Below, one piece after another: positions 19,871-31,224 of a DNA stretch of 64,000 bases. Source of the DNA: Myotis daubentonii (lineage: Eukaryota; Chordata; Mammalia; Chiroptera; Vespertilionidae); NCBI RefSeq assembly GCF_963259705.1, contig NC_081840.1:6133062-6197061 (forward strand), given 5' to 3'. Numbering within the stretch: position 1 is the stretch's first letter; every line of letters begins with the position of its first letter. A model generated the notes under the pieces. The model saw nothing but the letters and a program-made list of their open reading frames with translations, searched no databases and was not told where the DNA came from. A program made the position numbers and the translations under genes.

Positions 19871-22059
19871 CACTGAGCACACGAGCCTCCATCCCCCCCC
19901 TCCCTCCTGACCCCCCTCCCTCCCTGGGAACCTCTCAGCTAAGCCAGAGAAGGTGAGACCCAGGGCCCTCAGATGGTCGTGATTACGGGTGGAGGGGTGA
20001 GCACAGAGGGAGAGGGAGGGGACCCGGGCCCCACGTCCTGCGAGCTGTTCCAGCAAATCAGCCGCGCCTGGGGCCTGGGGGCCGGGGTCCTGCACGCTGA
20101 CCCGTCCAGCTCGCTCTGCAAACCCTGGGTGTGTCCAGAGATTGCCGCGGCTGCACATTCCTTTCTGCTGAGGGAACTCCCCGGCGAGCTGGAGGGGCCT
20201 CCGGCTCCAGGAGGGTTTGTGGTGGGAAAGGAGAGATAGCGCACGTCCACCGCGCGGCTAATGTGCGCCAGCTGCCGTGCCGCTTCCCTGTGCCGCTTCT
20301 CCTGCGCCGCTCGAGGCAGCGGGCGCCACCATCGCCTTCTCTTGCCTCCTCTTGTCGGGGAGGTGACTGGACGCAGGAGGGGATGATGGCGCCTCCCTCC
20401 CGGGCCTGTTCACAAGTGACTTAGTTCATGGAAGGGCCCAGCTCAGAGCCCAGGGTGGCTGGGTGTTGGGTCTCACTTACTGTCCCCAGCCATGTGGCTA
20501 GGCACCCGCTGGCCTGGGATTTGAACTCGTGTCCACAAGCCAGGCCAGCTTATCTGCGGCTTTGGAGTGGTCTCCTTTCCGCACTGGCACCCGCCTGTTC
20601 CCCATCCGGGGGCTCTCGGTGGTCCTGGGCACTCGGTGGGGGTGAGGTTATGGCCCCGCCTCCATCCCAGAGCCCGAGGCTCCCCTCCCCCTCCCGCCCC
20701 GCTGCTGCCAGAGGCTGTGCGGGCGTCCTGTGGGCGGGCAGCCACCGCCACCGCAGAGGGCTGGCCAGCAGCCCTCCCGTTTCCACCAACTAATAATTTT
20801 TACAAACCTCCAGGCTTGTAAAAAAGTGCACAGTGGCCTGAACACCCTTGGCCAGGATCCTTGTGGGAAAGCGGAAGGCACTGAGGCCGGGCACAGGCGG
20901 TCTCGGCCAGGGGCCACTTCCTGCCTCCACTCGGCATCTTTCCTCCAGAGCCAGACTCGGCCACGTCCCCTGCAGCCTCCAGATAAAGGCTGCCCTGCTG
21001 CCCTGACTCCCAGAGGCCCTCAGCCCGGGCCCCCCGGCCGCCCAGCCCTCTCTCTCTAGCTGAGTGCAGGCCTTTGCACATGCTGTTCCTTCTGCCCAGC
21101 ATACCCTTCCCAGTCCTCCGTCAGAGACACAGAAGTACAGACAGGTCCCGGCCCATCCGGTTGTCACAGGCTGTGCCTGGGGACCTCGGAGGAGAAACAT
21201 TTGCTCCGTGTCTGCCTCGCTGTCCTCGGAACAAGGGAAAGGGCAGGTCCGGCGGGCCCGGAGGCTGTGCTGAGGAGGTGGGCTTGTGCCCGAGAGCCCC
21301 AGGCAGCTCCTTGAAGAAGAGGCTGGGGCGGCGGGGGCTGGTATTGGGAATGCCAGGGGGGTGCCGGAGTGGGTGGGTGGAAGGGGCGTCATTGAGGCAG
21401 AACTTTCCAGACTAGAGATTATCTGGGGGCGAAGGAGGCAGCACGTGGGGTTTGGCCCTGATCCCAGGATGGGCTCCTGATCCCAGAAGCCGAGGCTGGG
21501 AGAGGGCGGAGGAGGGGGCACGGGAAGAAGAGCTGGGCATCCAGGCTGGCCCTTCCTTGGGAGGCAAGGCCAAGGGCAAGAGGCAGGCCTGGGAAGTGAG
21601 TCCGGGAGGTGCCCAGAGAGGCCAGGAGCTGAGCAGTGGTTGCCAACGCCCAGTGAAAGGGAGGCGACCGGCTGCCCAGGGAGGGTGAGGAGGGCGCCCA
21701 CAGATTTAGCCACCTGGGGTGGGTGGTGGGGGCCGAAGTCCTGGGTGAGGGCACAGTGGCAACACCGTGTGAGGAGGGAGAGGGTGCCCCCATCCCCAAA
21801 CCTGGCCTCTGAGAAGCACCTGAGGCTGGAAATTGCCCTCGCCCCCCCACCCCCCCACCCCTCATCCACTGCCAGGGATGACCTGTGAGGGGCTCTGAAT
21901 CCTGAGCCCCATCAGCGCTGGGGCCATGGAGGGGGCAATGCCGCCACCCCCTGCAGAGTGGGAGCGCGCCCAGAGTTCTCCCGCACCTGCAGGGGGGACG
22001 GGGCCCCCGGGAGGCCTCCTCAGCGTTTCTGCTGGAGACGTGGCATTCCTGGCCGGGGC
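19871..22059. other. GC-rich single-copy DNA
   Basis: Includes a short L2-like trace at 21063-21110 ('aggcctttgcacatgctgtt'). A 359-codon minus-strand open frame at 20790-21869 is rejected as non-coding. C-runs lie at 21841-21862. No gene. Confidence 0.4.
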
Positions 22060-22190
22060 GGCCTCCTCCGAGTGCTGATTTACGGCCCGCCCCTTGGCGC
22101 GCGTGGATCTGGCCCTTCTCTAAGTGCGTGATCAATCACATTAAAAGTGCCGGAGGTCAGAGGAACGATCAATTACCTGAGTCTCTTGGC
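22060..22190. promoter_or_regulatory. Candidate conserved non-coding block
   Basis: Short unique block with 'gtgatcaatcacattaaaag' and 'gaacgatcaattacctg', CpG retained beside AT-rich motifs. Inference only. Confidence 0.28.
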
Positions 22191-22269
22191 AGCTGTCCCC
22201 GTGCTCGGTACGCCGAGAGGCTGGGAGCCTTGTCCTCCCTCTGTGCCCCGGAGTGGCTAGGGGGGTGCT

Positions 22270-22345
22270 GGCCCAGCCTCCAGAGGGCCCGCCAGCCTCA
22301 TTGTCCCCATCTGTAAATGGGGACTCTGACTCTGTGAGAGGAGGA
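22270..22345 (+). mobile_element. MIR core fragment
   Basis: 'gcctcattgtccccatctg' plus 'taaatggggactctgac' is the MIR core on the plus strand. Confidence 0.6.
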
Positions 22346-22711
22346 CAGAAGGCCCGTGTCCCCCAAATCTTGGTTAAGGGTCCAAGGGCTGGACTGCGGA
22401 GGGAGGGGCCTGTGCAGGTCTCAGTGTGTTGCTGGTTGCCTGGACTCCTGGCGAGTCCTGTTCCCAGCAAAGGCCCTTCCTGTCGCTGGCCTCAGAGATA
22501 GGCCTGGGGACTGCGCCAGCTGCCCGAGGGACAGAGCTGGGGGAACCAGAGCCCCCTCCTCCTATCTCGGCATCTTACTGCCCACTGTGCCTCAGTTTCT
22601 CCTCCAGACACCTCTCTCCAAGATCAGAGTCAGGGGTCGGTGTGAGAGAGGTTGAACTCTGCTCCCAGCTACATCCATATTTTATGTATTTATTTGTTTG
22701 TTTATTAAATA
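22346..22711. other. Single-copy DNA
   Basis: Ends in an A/T-rich stretch (22672-22710) that provided the Helitron target. No gene. Confidence 0.35.
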
Positions 22712-23018
22712 CTAGAGACCTGGTGCACGAAATTCGTGCACGGGGAGGGGGGAGGGTGGGAGGGGGGTCCCTCAACCGGACCTGCAGGCCCGCTCCCCGT
22801 GGTTCTCTGCTCTCTGCGGGGCCTGCCTGCTCCACACCATGGCGATGGACAAGCAGACCCTGCTGGGCGCTTGCCTGCTCCGGGTCGCCACAGCAATGCC
22901 TACTGGGCTCACGTTGCTGGGGTGATGCTGCCAGCGTCCTGCCCTGGCTGCTATGGGCGCCGCCATCTTTGTTGCGGAGTGATGGTTAATTTGCATATTA
23001 CTCTTTTATTAGATAGAA
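22712..23018 (-). mobile_element. HeliBat-type non-autonomous Helitron
   Basis: In minus orientation the element starts at 23018 (usual TC changed to TT) with a TTCTATCTAATAAAAGAG-like head and ends at 22712 with CTAG. The 3' hairpin 'gtgcacgaaattcgtgcac' sits 10 bp from the end. Host bases are A at 22711 and T at 23019, the AT target of Helitrons; there is no target duplication. Non-coding, 307 bp. Confidence 0.9.
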
Positions 23019-23028
23019 TAATATTACT

Positions 23029-23217
23029 GCCCTAGCCGGTTTGGCTCAGTGGATAGAGCGCCATCCTACAGACTGAAAGGTCCCAGGTTCAATTCCAGTC
23101 AAGGGCATATGCCCAGGTTTCGGACTCAATTCCCAGTAGGGGGCATGCAGGAGGCAGCCAATCAATGATTCTCTCTCATCATTGATGTTTCTATCTCTCT
23201 CTCCCTCTTCCTTCCTC
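23029..23217 (+). mobile_element. Ves SINE (plus)
   Basis: Head 'gccctagccggtttggctca', A box 'tggctcagtgg', B box 'ggttcaattcc', 'agtagggggcatgcaggagg' and 'catcattgatgtttctatc'. The A-rich tail is missing because the next SINE abuts it. Confidence 0.95.
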
Positions 23218-23422
23218 TTTTTTTATTGATTTCAGAGAGAAAGGAAGAGGAAGAGAGAGATAGAAACATTGATGATGAGAGAATCATTGACCGGCTGCCT
23301 CCTGCACACCCCACACTGGGGATCAAGCCCAAAACCTGGGCATGTGCCCTGACTGGGGATCGAGCCATGACTTCCTGGTTCATAGGTTGATGCTCAACCA
23401 CTGAGCAACACCAGCAAGGCCC
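23218..23422 (-). mobile_element. Ves SINE (minus), tail-to-tail with its neighbour
   Basis: Reads in reverse from 'ttttattgatttcagagaga' to 'ctgagcaacaccagcaaggc'. It directly abuts the plus-strand Ves SINE, so the two form an inverted pair with almost no spacer. Confidence 0.95.
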
Positions 23423-23905
23423 AGCTTCATCCATTTTAAAAAATGTGGTTGGTATTTGCACACCCACGTTCACAGCAGCGCTGTTCACAACCCCAGAGGA
23501 GAGCCACCCAGGGTCCCTGACGGGTGGATGGACAGACACGATGTGGTCGACCCGTCCACACCAGGGAATGTTTTCAGCCTGGAGAGGAAGGGCATTCTGA
23601 CACGTGCAGTCACGGAAGGACGGGTGCTGTAAGATCCCACTGACATGAGAGCAGCGAAATCCACAAAGACAGGAAGGGGACTGGAGGCTGCCTTGGGGAT
23701 GGGGGTGCGGTGGGGGGGGGGAGTGTTTCGTGGCCACAGGGCTTCAGTCAGGAAGATGGAAATGTTCTGGGGATGATGGCGGCGGCGGCTGCACAGCAAC
23801 ATGAACGTACTGAACGCCTTGAGCTGTACACTTGAAAATGGTGAAGATGGTGAACTGGGCTGTGCATTGTGTTTTATGGAAGTTTAGGAAAAAAACCAAG
23901 ATGTG
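23423..23905 (+). mobile_element. Old L1 3' end
   Basis: Sense-strand L1M-type 3' end: 'gcgctgttcacaaccccag', 'ttttcagcctggagagg', 'gatcccactgacatgagag', 'ggaggctgccttgggg', 'ctgtacacttgaaaatgg' and a terminal 'aggaaaaaaacc'. Heavily diverged, no intact coding. Confidence 0.8.
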
Positions 23906-24133
23906 CGTGTCATGGAGAGTTCATTAAATCCGTGTGGTTAGCACCCCCCACTGTGCTGACGGTGAGCAGCTCTGGCCAGTGGCCCGCACCTCGGTTTTCT
24001 TTTCTGCTTTTCTCTCCCCCCGCCACCCCCCCCCCCCCGACACACACACTCAGGGGACCGTCTGGCATCCTGGTGCCCTGCCGAGAGCTCCTGGATGGCC
24101 AGGCCTGGTGTGGGGAGAGCCTGCAGAAGGCAG
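23906..24133. other. Single-copy DNA
   Basis: Holds a C-run 'ccacccccccccccccc' near 24023-24040. No gene. Confidence 0.35.
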
Positions 24134-24142
24134 AGGGGTCTC

Positions 24143-24349
24143 ACCCAGCCACAGTGGCTCACTGGTTGACCAGGAACCAGGAGGTCACAGATTGATTCCT
24201 GGTCAGGGCACATGCCCAGGTTGTGGGCTCAATCCAAAGTGGGGGGCGTGCAGGAGGCTGCCCATCCATGATTCTCTCTCATCATGGATGTTTCTATCTC
24301 TCTCTTCCTCTCTGAAATCAATAAAAAAATACATTTAAAAAAAGAAGGT
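24143..24349 (+). mobile_element. Ves SINE
   Basis: 'acccagccacagtggctcac' to 'tcaataaaaaaatacattt'. Flanked by a perfect 9-bp duplication AGGGGTCTC at 24134-24142 and 24350-24358. The B box 'agattgattcc' has changes that would weaken Pol III transcription. Confidence 0.94.
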
Positions 24350-24559
24350 AGGGGTCTCGGGGACATCCTTGCAGCTGGAAAACTGAAGGAAGCTCTAAAG
24401 GTGTCTACCCACCCTGTCCCCCCACCCCCCAAGGCCCCCGCCACCAGGCTAGGGAGAACAGACAATTATGAGATGCACGGGCCTCACTGAGCCTCTTGGC
24501 CCCTGCGATAGCAGACGCCTCGGAGACCCCCGCCGGCTCCCTGTTCCGTTGACATAAGC

Positions 24560-24960
24560 CTGTAGGGAACAAGCAGGTCAGGGATGGAATTAATTTCCTA
24601 AAATTGAATATCATGTCTTGCCAGGGAGGAAGAAGAAAGGACCATTTGGTCTTTGCTCTCCTGATGGCCTGTTGCAGCCTGCCACTCAAATCTTCAGTGC
24701 CGGGGTGAAGCATATGAAATCGCCATGTCTGGAGGGCAGAACTGATAGAATCTAGGCAATTTCATAGGGTTCTATCTAATCAAAATAGCTGTGAAAATAC
24801 CGCACCAGAGAGAAAAGGAAAAAAAAACCCTGCAATCTATTTTCTGGGAAAGTGATAGCACTGAGATTCACATCAGATCATTTTGTACCTAATGCATAAG
24901 CTGAATAGATACTGTTAATGACGCCCCCGGAGCTGGAGCCGCTGTGCTGAAATCATGAGT
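24560..24960. promoter_or_regulatory. Candidate conserved non-coding region
   Basis: About 400 bp of AT-rich unique sequence: 'gatggaattaatttcctaa', 'catatgaaatcgccatgtc', 'ggcaatttcatagggttc', 'tctaatcaaaatagctg', 'aatagatactgttaatgac'. No repeat family matches. Enhancer-like by composition. Confidence 0.32.
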
Positions 24961-25403
24961 GCGGTGGGGGGCTCGACAGCCCTACAGCTCGCTTGAAAGG
25001 GAGCCGATAATTCATGGGAAGAGCATGAGCGTGTGGCTGTCCTTTAGCCGAGCCGCCCTGTTCCTGGAGCTGTGCTCCTAGGAGAACCGCCTGGGAGGAA
25101 CAGCAAGGTGTTTGCACGCAGCCCTCCCTGCCTTGAGCGTTGGCTGCTGCCAAGCGGGGTTCAACCTTCGCGTCTAATGACAGGGGCTCAGCAGCCAGGG
25201 GGAGCAGGAGGGAGGGGCTGCTCCCAGGGTCCCACAGAGAAGGGAAAATCAGAGCAGGGTGGTGCCTGAGCCCCCTGGCGAAAACGCCACCCCCGGTGAC
25301 CCTGCCACAGAAAGGATGTCTCCGGAGAATGAGAGGGTTAGTCAGCCTGTCGGTGAAATATGGCGGCGGCCCCTCTCCAGCTCGGGAGCCCGGGGATTAG
25401 GCC
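24961..25403. other. Single-copy DNA
   Basis: Unique, nothing recognised. Confidence 0.35.
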
Positions 25404-25530
25404 TGTGCGCGCGCGTGTGTGTGCGTGCGTGTGTGCATGTGTGCATGCGTGTGTGCATGTGGTGTGTGCATGCGCATGTGTGTGTCTAAGTGTGCATGTG
25501 TGCGCGCGCGTGTGTGTGTGTGCGCCTGTG
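25404..25530. repeat. (GT)n/(GC)n/(TGCA)n microsatellite
   Basis: 127 bp of alternating purine-pyrimidine sequence with GCGCGCGTGTGT blocks at both ends, a Z-DNA-prone arrangement. Confidence 0.93.
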
Positions 25531-27074
25531 CCCGCACTTTTTTCCCAACTAGAAGACGGAGACGGCTAATGAAACATGACGAGACGAGAAAGCGGAGACC
25601 AGAGGTGGCTGTGCCTGGGCTGCAGTGGGCACCGAGGCGGCGAGCCGGGCGGTGGCTGGGGTGCAGGGTCAGGCAGTGCTTCTCTTGTCAAAATTGACTT
25701 TTGTGCTTAATGCTCTTAAAAAAAAATTTTTTTTAAGGTGAAAATATCTAAGAAATCTGCAGGCAGTCCGTGCTCAGACTTGCGGGGTTGGCTCATAATT
25801 TCCACTCCTGCCAGCATCCTCTGCTCCCTCCCGGGCCCTCCCAGAGCCTCGAGGGACCAAACCCTGCTGCCCTCCTCCGCGCCCCCCCCCCCCCGTTGCT
25901 ACAGCCCCATCAGGCATGTGGGGGGAGGAGGGTGGTGGCAGGAGCAGGGAACCACAGTACAGGGAAGAGCTGGCCAGCTGGAGGGGTCTGGGTGCTACTC
26001 TGGAGTGTCAGCACCCCCCCCCCCACTGACGACACCCACCCTCTCCCCCACGCTAATGACACCTGCCTCCCCCACAGCTTCCCTCCTCCCCACGTCTGTA
26101 AGCTCCTTCCAGGAGGGGGGGTGTTCCTCTTGGGGCAGGAAGGAGCCTCAAGCTGGCAGCTACTTCCTCCCGGTCCTGGGGCCCAGGCCTCCCCTTCTCC
26201 CTGGACACCTTGGACCAGTCACCGCCCTGGGCCGCGGAGCACAGGGGGCTCAGGCGGATGCTCTCTCTCGAGCCTCCCTCCTGGGTCTGACGTGCAGGAC
26301 CTAAGAGAGATGGATTAGCCATAGGAAGCACAAGGGAGCCAGGACCTTTGCTGGGACCTCTGGAGAGGCTGCCGGGATGAGGGGGGGGGGAGAGCTCCCT
26401 GTCTTCAGGGCCCCAGGTGGGAAGCCGCACCCGATGGGCTGCAAGCATGGTCTCTGGGGGCTCCCGTGGCTCCCTGCGTGGAGACCCCAGCCCTGGGAGG
26501 TGACAGGGGCAGCTGTGCCTCTGAGGATGGCTGAGCAGGGAGGGGAGGGGGGAGGAGGGGACTCAGACCTGGATCAGTCAGGGCCTGCCAGGAGCAGCCA
26601 CTCCTGAGCACTTCATCAATGTGAGGAGGTAAGGGTCTCTCTCGGGCAGGTGCCTGTCACGGGGAGAGATTTCCGGGGCTGTCCTGGGACCTCGGTGTGG
26701 CCAGGTCCCCCAGGAACAAGCTCCAGACCTCCCCGGGAACCGCAGCCTTTGCTCTATCGCCCCCTCTCCAGGCCTGGAGCCCCGACATCACCTGGCAACA
26801 CCCCGGCTTCCCCCTCTGAGTCGAGCAACACCAGCAGCTGGGCCTCCAGCGTGGCCTTGCCTCAGCCTCGCCATCCCCGCAGCCACGGCCCCTGTTGGAG
26901 CCACTTCCTCTCCCAGGGCTTCAAGTGTCTGTGTCCACGGGTTATGCCTATACCTGGGCAAGCCGCCTAGACCTCCACTCCGCCCAGGCTTCTGCCCTAC
27001 GCACAGCTCCTGGGCCCCAGCAGCCTTGGGGGACAGCCCCCAGGCCTCCGTCCGTGGGCTCTTGACCTGGCCCT
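25531..27074. other. Single-copy DNA with homopolymer C runs
   Basis: C-runs at 25881-25896 and 26016-26026, and A8T9 ('aaaaaaaaattttttttt') near 25718-25736. No gene. Confidence 0.38.
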
Positions 27075-27270
27075 GCCCCTCCATCTGTACCAACAACGCC
27101 TCACGTTGCCTATACATTCAGGCCTGTGCGTTCCCCCTCCCTACCCCCACCACCCGGCTCCCTCGATACCCCCTGAGGCTCAGCTTGCTGTCCTCTCCTC
27201 CAGGAAGCCTTCCCTGCCTGCCTCCTCAGAGAACTTCTCATCCACGTTGGGGTGAACTCTCTGCTTCCCT
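27075..27270 (+). mobile_element. L2 fragment
   Basis: 'cttgctgtcctctcctccag' and 'gaagccttccctgcctgcct' correspond to the L2 3' region, plus strand. Confidence 0.5.
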
Positions 27271-27335
27271 ATCCCTCACCAGGGTCTAAATGGGTTCAGT
27301 TCAGAGCAGCAGTAACGGAGGACTGACAAGTGAAC

Positions 27336-27365
27336 AAATGAATGAATGAACGAACGAATGAATGA
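27336..27365. repeat. (GAAT)n microsatellite
   Basis: 'gaatgaatgaacgaacgaat' and one more unit; such runs often trail L2 ends, as here. Confidence 0.85.
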
Positions 27366-28295
27366 GGATGTGGGTGGGTGTGCAGGCTTAGAGGTGCCTC
27401 TGCAGGCCATGGAATGGCTCACGAGGCCATTCTCCCCTCTGCCCCTCATGCTGTCACCGGCTTCGGTCTGAGTCATTTGGGCGCCCCACCCCCTTTGCCG
27501 CAGATCCGAGGTCTCTGGGGTAAGTGTGCAGCAGCCTGGCTCCGGGCCTCGCCTCCTCCCATCAGCGTGGGCATGACTTATGTGGGCGCCGCCTCAGCCC
27601 CTGCCTCCCGGATTCATTACCCTCTTGCTGCAGCAAGGCTGAGGCTGGCGGCTGCTGGGCACCCGCAGGGAGGGTGACAAAAGCAGGCCTTTGCTTCCTT
27701 AAGGCCCAGAAGGCACGTGGGGGTGGGGGCTGCATCCCTGGGGGTGCTGCCTGCGCAGGTGCCCCCTGCCCCGCTCCTGCAGGGCCCCCGTAGGCGCCTG
27801 TGCCGGGACCCACCCGCAGGGCAGCTCGCATTAGTATTCCCTGCACAGGAGCTTGCAAAGAAATGACTCACACACTGGTTGACTAATTTGAAAGTAAGCT
27901 GTTTCTGCTGCAAGTGGGAAGGTTCAGTGAATCTTAAAAACTAAGCGATGGAGATTTTATTCCCTGTTCTAGACCTTTCCTTCTGTCTAGAAGGCGACTC
28001 TGATACAGCTCTGTTTATGATCACAAAAACGTCTTTTGTCGACGCACCTGCAGCTGCCGCGGCTGGAGCTGTGGGGGTCTGGGCTTAGCTCTCACCAGCC
28101 ACGTGACCTCAGCAGGTCACTACCCCCTCGGGACAGCAGGGACAGCGCCTGGGAGGACAGGTCCCCAGAGGAGGCACCCATTGCACAAATGCACCCAGGC
28201 CCAGGCTGTGAGTCTGTAGAACAAGGAAGGGTCCTGACACGTCACCCGTCCTGGGGATGGGGGCTGCAAAGAGGAGGTGCCTTCCCCCCCGAATA
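27366..28295. other. Single-copy DNA
   Basis: AT-richer unique stretch at about 27830-28035. An AG/17 bp/GTAAGT arrangement near 27500-27525 is too short to call an exon. Confidence 0.35.
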
Positions 28296-28400
28296 CTGTA
28301 TGAAGGCCACCTCCCCATTTTACAGACAGGTAACCAAGATGCACAGAGAGGTTAGGTAATTCATCAGAGGTCACACAGCTGCTGTATGCACAACCAGGCC
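28296..28400 (-). mobile_element. MIR core (antisense)
   Basis: 'ccattttacagacaggtaac', 'gcacagagaggttaggtaat' and 'agaggtcacacagctgctg' give a clear reversed MIR core. Confidence 0.85.
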
Positions 28401-28761
28401 CTTGGCCACAGTCAACCATCCCAACTGAGGTGCCCACCCTGAGTGAGAGAGGTGGACGAGGGCTGGGATAACGCTGATATTTGTCTTGTGGGAGATGGGG
28501 AGAGAGAGATCAGATCTGAACACAGTGCAGGAGGCAGGCAGGTCTGGAGGAGACACCTGGGGAGGGGAGGTGGCGAGCAGAAGGTGGCCTGGGCCGGGGG
28601 TGGATGGGCCTCCGAAGTTGACCCAATGGAACTCACATAAATCAAGGAGAAGGTGAGGGAACGCATCCTAAAGGGGAGAGTCTGGATGGAGCAGCTCATC
28701 CGCAGGGCTCCATGTCCCCGACCCCCACTTTAAAGTGCCCACACCCACCTCCAGTACCCAG
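28401..28761. other. Single-copy DNA
   Basis: Nothing recognised. Confidence 0.35.
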
Positions 28762-28774
28762 CTTCCTTCCTTCC

Positions 28775-28818
<44 letters not shown>
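28762..28818. repeat. (TTCC)n-(CT)n microsatellite
   Basis: Four TTCC units then about 20 CT units, all pyrimidine. Confidence 0.95.
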
Positions 28819-28821
<3 letters not shown>

Positions 28822-29325
28822 TGTTCTTTCAAAAATCTTTATTGTTGAAAGTATGACATAGGTCCTCCTTTTTCCCCCATTAGCCTCCCCCAGCCCGCTC
28901 CCACCTCCCCCCCCACTCCCAGGCCCTCACCACCCCATTGTCTGTGTGCCCGGGTCATGCACATATGCCTAGAAGTTCATTGGTTGATCTCTTCCCACCC
29001 ACACTCCCCTGCCTTCCCTCTGAGGTTCAACAGTCTGTTCATGCTTCTATGTCTCTGGGTCTATTTTTGATCATCAGTTTATTTGGTTCATTAGATTCCA
29101 CATATGAGCAAGACACTTATCTTTCTCTGTCTGGCTTATTTCGCTCAGCATAATGCTCTCCAGATCCATCAATGCTGTTGCAAATGGTAAGAGTGCTTTC
29201 TTTTTCATTGCCGTGTAGTATTCCATTGTGTAGATGTACCACCGTGGTTGTTTTTTTATCCACTTATCTACTGATGGGCACTTAGGCTGTTTCCAAATGC
29301 ATTCCTTTTTCATCAGACGCTTTCT
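28822..29325 (-). mobile_element. 5'-truncated L1 (3' end, antisense)
   Basis: Contains L1 3' UTR ('aaaaatctttattgttgaaag') and the end of ORF2 in antisense ('ctggcttatttcgctcagc', 'agtattccattgtgtagatg', 'aggctgtttccaaatgc'). Confidence 0.93.
29074..29313 (-). pseudogene. L1 ORF2 C-terminal remnant
   Basis: About 79 codons open on the minus strand with the L1 ORF2 C-terminal signatures 'YIYTMEYYTAMKK', 'MDLESIMLSEISQTEKD'. Endonuclease and reverse transcriptase domains are absent because the copy is 5' truncated, so it is non-functional. Confidence 0.93.
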
Positions 29326-29744
29326 CCCAGTGCACTGTCCATCTGTAGCACAGATGGGGGCAGCCCTGGGCAGGGCAAATGCTGCCCACTTGCCTGGGGC
29401 AAAGCATTGAAACTCCCCTTAGGCAGCTGCTCAGGTGACTGAAGCCCCAGGGGAGAGTGGAAGGGAGTCACAGAGATGGTCAGGGCCAGAGTGGGACTTC
29501 CCACACCCCAAACTCAGGCTGCTGCGCGCGATGCCGTTACGCACTGCAGGACTGTGGGAACACCGGGGGGGGGGCATTCTGTGCCTCGGTTTCCCCACCT
29601 ACAGGTGGGAATCACAGTTGTAGCCGATTACCCCCTGGTTCTTTGCACCCACTTCTCCCAAGGCTGAGAAGTTGGATTGGCGTGCCACGCCCTTGGGACG
29701 GGCACAGAGCGAGCTCTGGACAAAGGCCTGCTGTGATGGCTCCT
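29326..29744. other. Single-copy DNA
   Basis: 'cctcggtttccccacctaca' at 29584 is a probable MIR core fragment. Nothing else. Confidence 0.35.
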
Positions 29745-29945
29745 TTTTATCACACGCTGTGTGCCCTTGGGCAAGCCGCTCTGCCTCTCTGGGAGGTGGC
29801 TGCTGCGCCTGCAAAGGGCGATAACCCTGGCCCCTGTTTCCCAGGGAATCGGGGAGGTCTTGACAAGGTGGCTCGTAGAAGACGCCTGGCACGGGGCCTG
29901 GCACCTTTAAGTGCTCCATTAGGGCTCACTGGGATGATGATGGAG
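29745..29945 (+). mobile_element. MIR remnant
   Basis: 'gtgcccttgggcaagccgc', 'tctgcctctctgggagg' and 'cctggcacggggcctggcac' follow the MIR order, plus strand. Confidence 0.65.
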
Positions 29946-30049
29946 TGGTGGCGCGGGGCCTGGCACGCGGCCCGGGCGGGCTCGCCGCCTCGCCACGCCA
30001 GCCTCTGCAGCCGCCGTGCCTCCCCGCAAAGCTCTCTCTCCGGCACAGT

Positions 30050-30440
30050 ATGATGGGCAGAAAATTGAAAAACGCACTCTAACTACTGTATTACTTTCCT
30101 AGAGCCCCCCCTCCTCGCCACCAAACACAAGCCAGAGATAACAGCCTCCAAATAGGTTTACTGAAGTCAACCCATTACAAGTGCGGACACGCGTGGAGAT
30201 AACGGGAGACTGTGAGTTCTTAATATCCTGCCGGCGTGCGGGGGGAATAAATGAGGGACCGAGGCGAGACAGCCGGACTGCGGATATGCTGTCGCATCCC
30301 CCGGCCATCCATCAGCCCGTGTGTCAGGCAGTGTCCCTGGCCCTGGGTTTGGGAAGGATGGTCGCCATATGGATAGACTCAAATGCATCCTTTCAAAAAT
30401 AGATCTGCTTAGAATTCATTAACTTCGATAACTCCACCAG
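30050..30440. promoter_or_regulatory. Candidate conserved non-coding region
   Basis: Unique block with 'gaaaattgaaaaacgcactc', 'actactgtattactttcc', 'ccaaataggtttactgaag' and 'gcttagaattcattaac', AT-rich and CpG-retaining between GC-rich flanks. Function inferred only. Confidence 0.3.
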
Positions 30441-31224
30441 AAGAAGCAATCAATTCTTTGAACTCTATCATCATGCTTCTCACGGGGCTCTCTCCCTCGG
30501 TGACCAGGGAGGTAACAGAGGCTGTTTGGGTCCGACGGCGAGGCGAGGGGTCCAGCCTGGATGTTCGGCAGCAGCTTGGACCCCATTGTGTCCTGATGCC
30601 TTTGTCTCCCCGCTACACTCATCACACCGGGGCTGCTCAGCCCTGCCCGGAGCCCCACGTGGAGCCATGAACCCCACTCGCTCCCTGAAGGTCCACCTGC
30701 AGCCAGGACCTCCCTGCTGGACCGCAGACCCTGCTTTCTAAGTGCCCACTCAACATCGCCACCGGGATGCAGAACAGCATCGTAAAAGGGCATCGTAAAC
30801 CTGCCACGTCCAAGTGCAGCCAGAACTGTCTCGGGTTTTCCAGCCATTGGGCCAGAAGTGGGGGGCCCTCTGGGATGCCTCTCTTCCTCTCACACCCACA
30901 TGCAGCCCACCCAGGGGGGTCTGCAGGGCCTGCTTTCTGAAGCCAGCCAGGTTCCAGCCTCCGGGCCTCCGCGGCAGCTGTGCTGGGCTGGCCCAAGCTC
31001 CCACCAGAGCGGCTGGATGACTGTGGAAGCTCCTACCTCGTCCCCCTGCTTCCGCCCTGCCCCTCCCCAATCTCAACCCCGCAGCGGAGGAACCCTACGC
31101 ACGTGCAAAGCACACAGGCCTTTCCTCTGCCCAAAGCTGCCCAAAGGCTCTGGGCCACCTGCGTCCCCATGAAGCCCACCTGGTCGGGCTCCCGGTGCCT
31201 CCCTGGCTGCGTCCCCTGTGACTC
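30441..31224. other. Single-copy DNA
   Basis: No gene or repeat identified; 'aacagcatcgtaaaagggc' and 'atcgtaaacctgcc' form a small local doublet near 30771-30800. Confidence 0.35.

Noticed and set aside
20790..21869. 359-codon minus-strand open frame
   Set aside because: Rich in Pro, Ser, Gly, Leu and Arg with no recognisable domain, overlapped by open frames in other phases, and spanning an L2-like trace; expected by chance in stop-poor GC-rich DNA.
23029..23217. tRNA gene suggested by A and B boxes
   Set aside because: The boxes belong to a Ves SINE; the cloverleaf is not maintained and the SINE body follows. The same holds for the other SINE copies.
27500..27525. Micro-exon between a CAG and GTAAGT
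   Set aside because: Only about 17 bp, and splice-like words of this quality occur by chance throughout the window.
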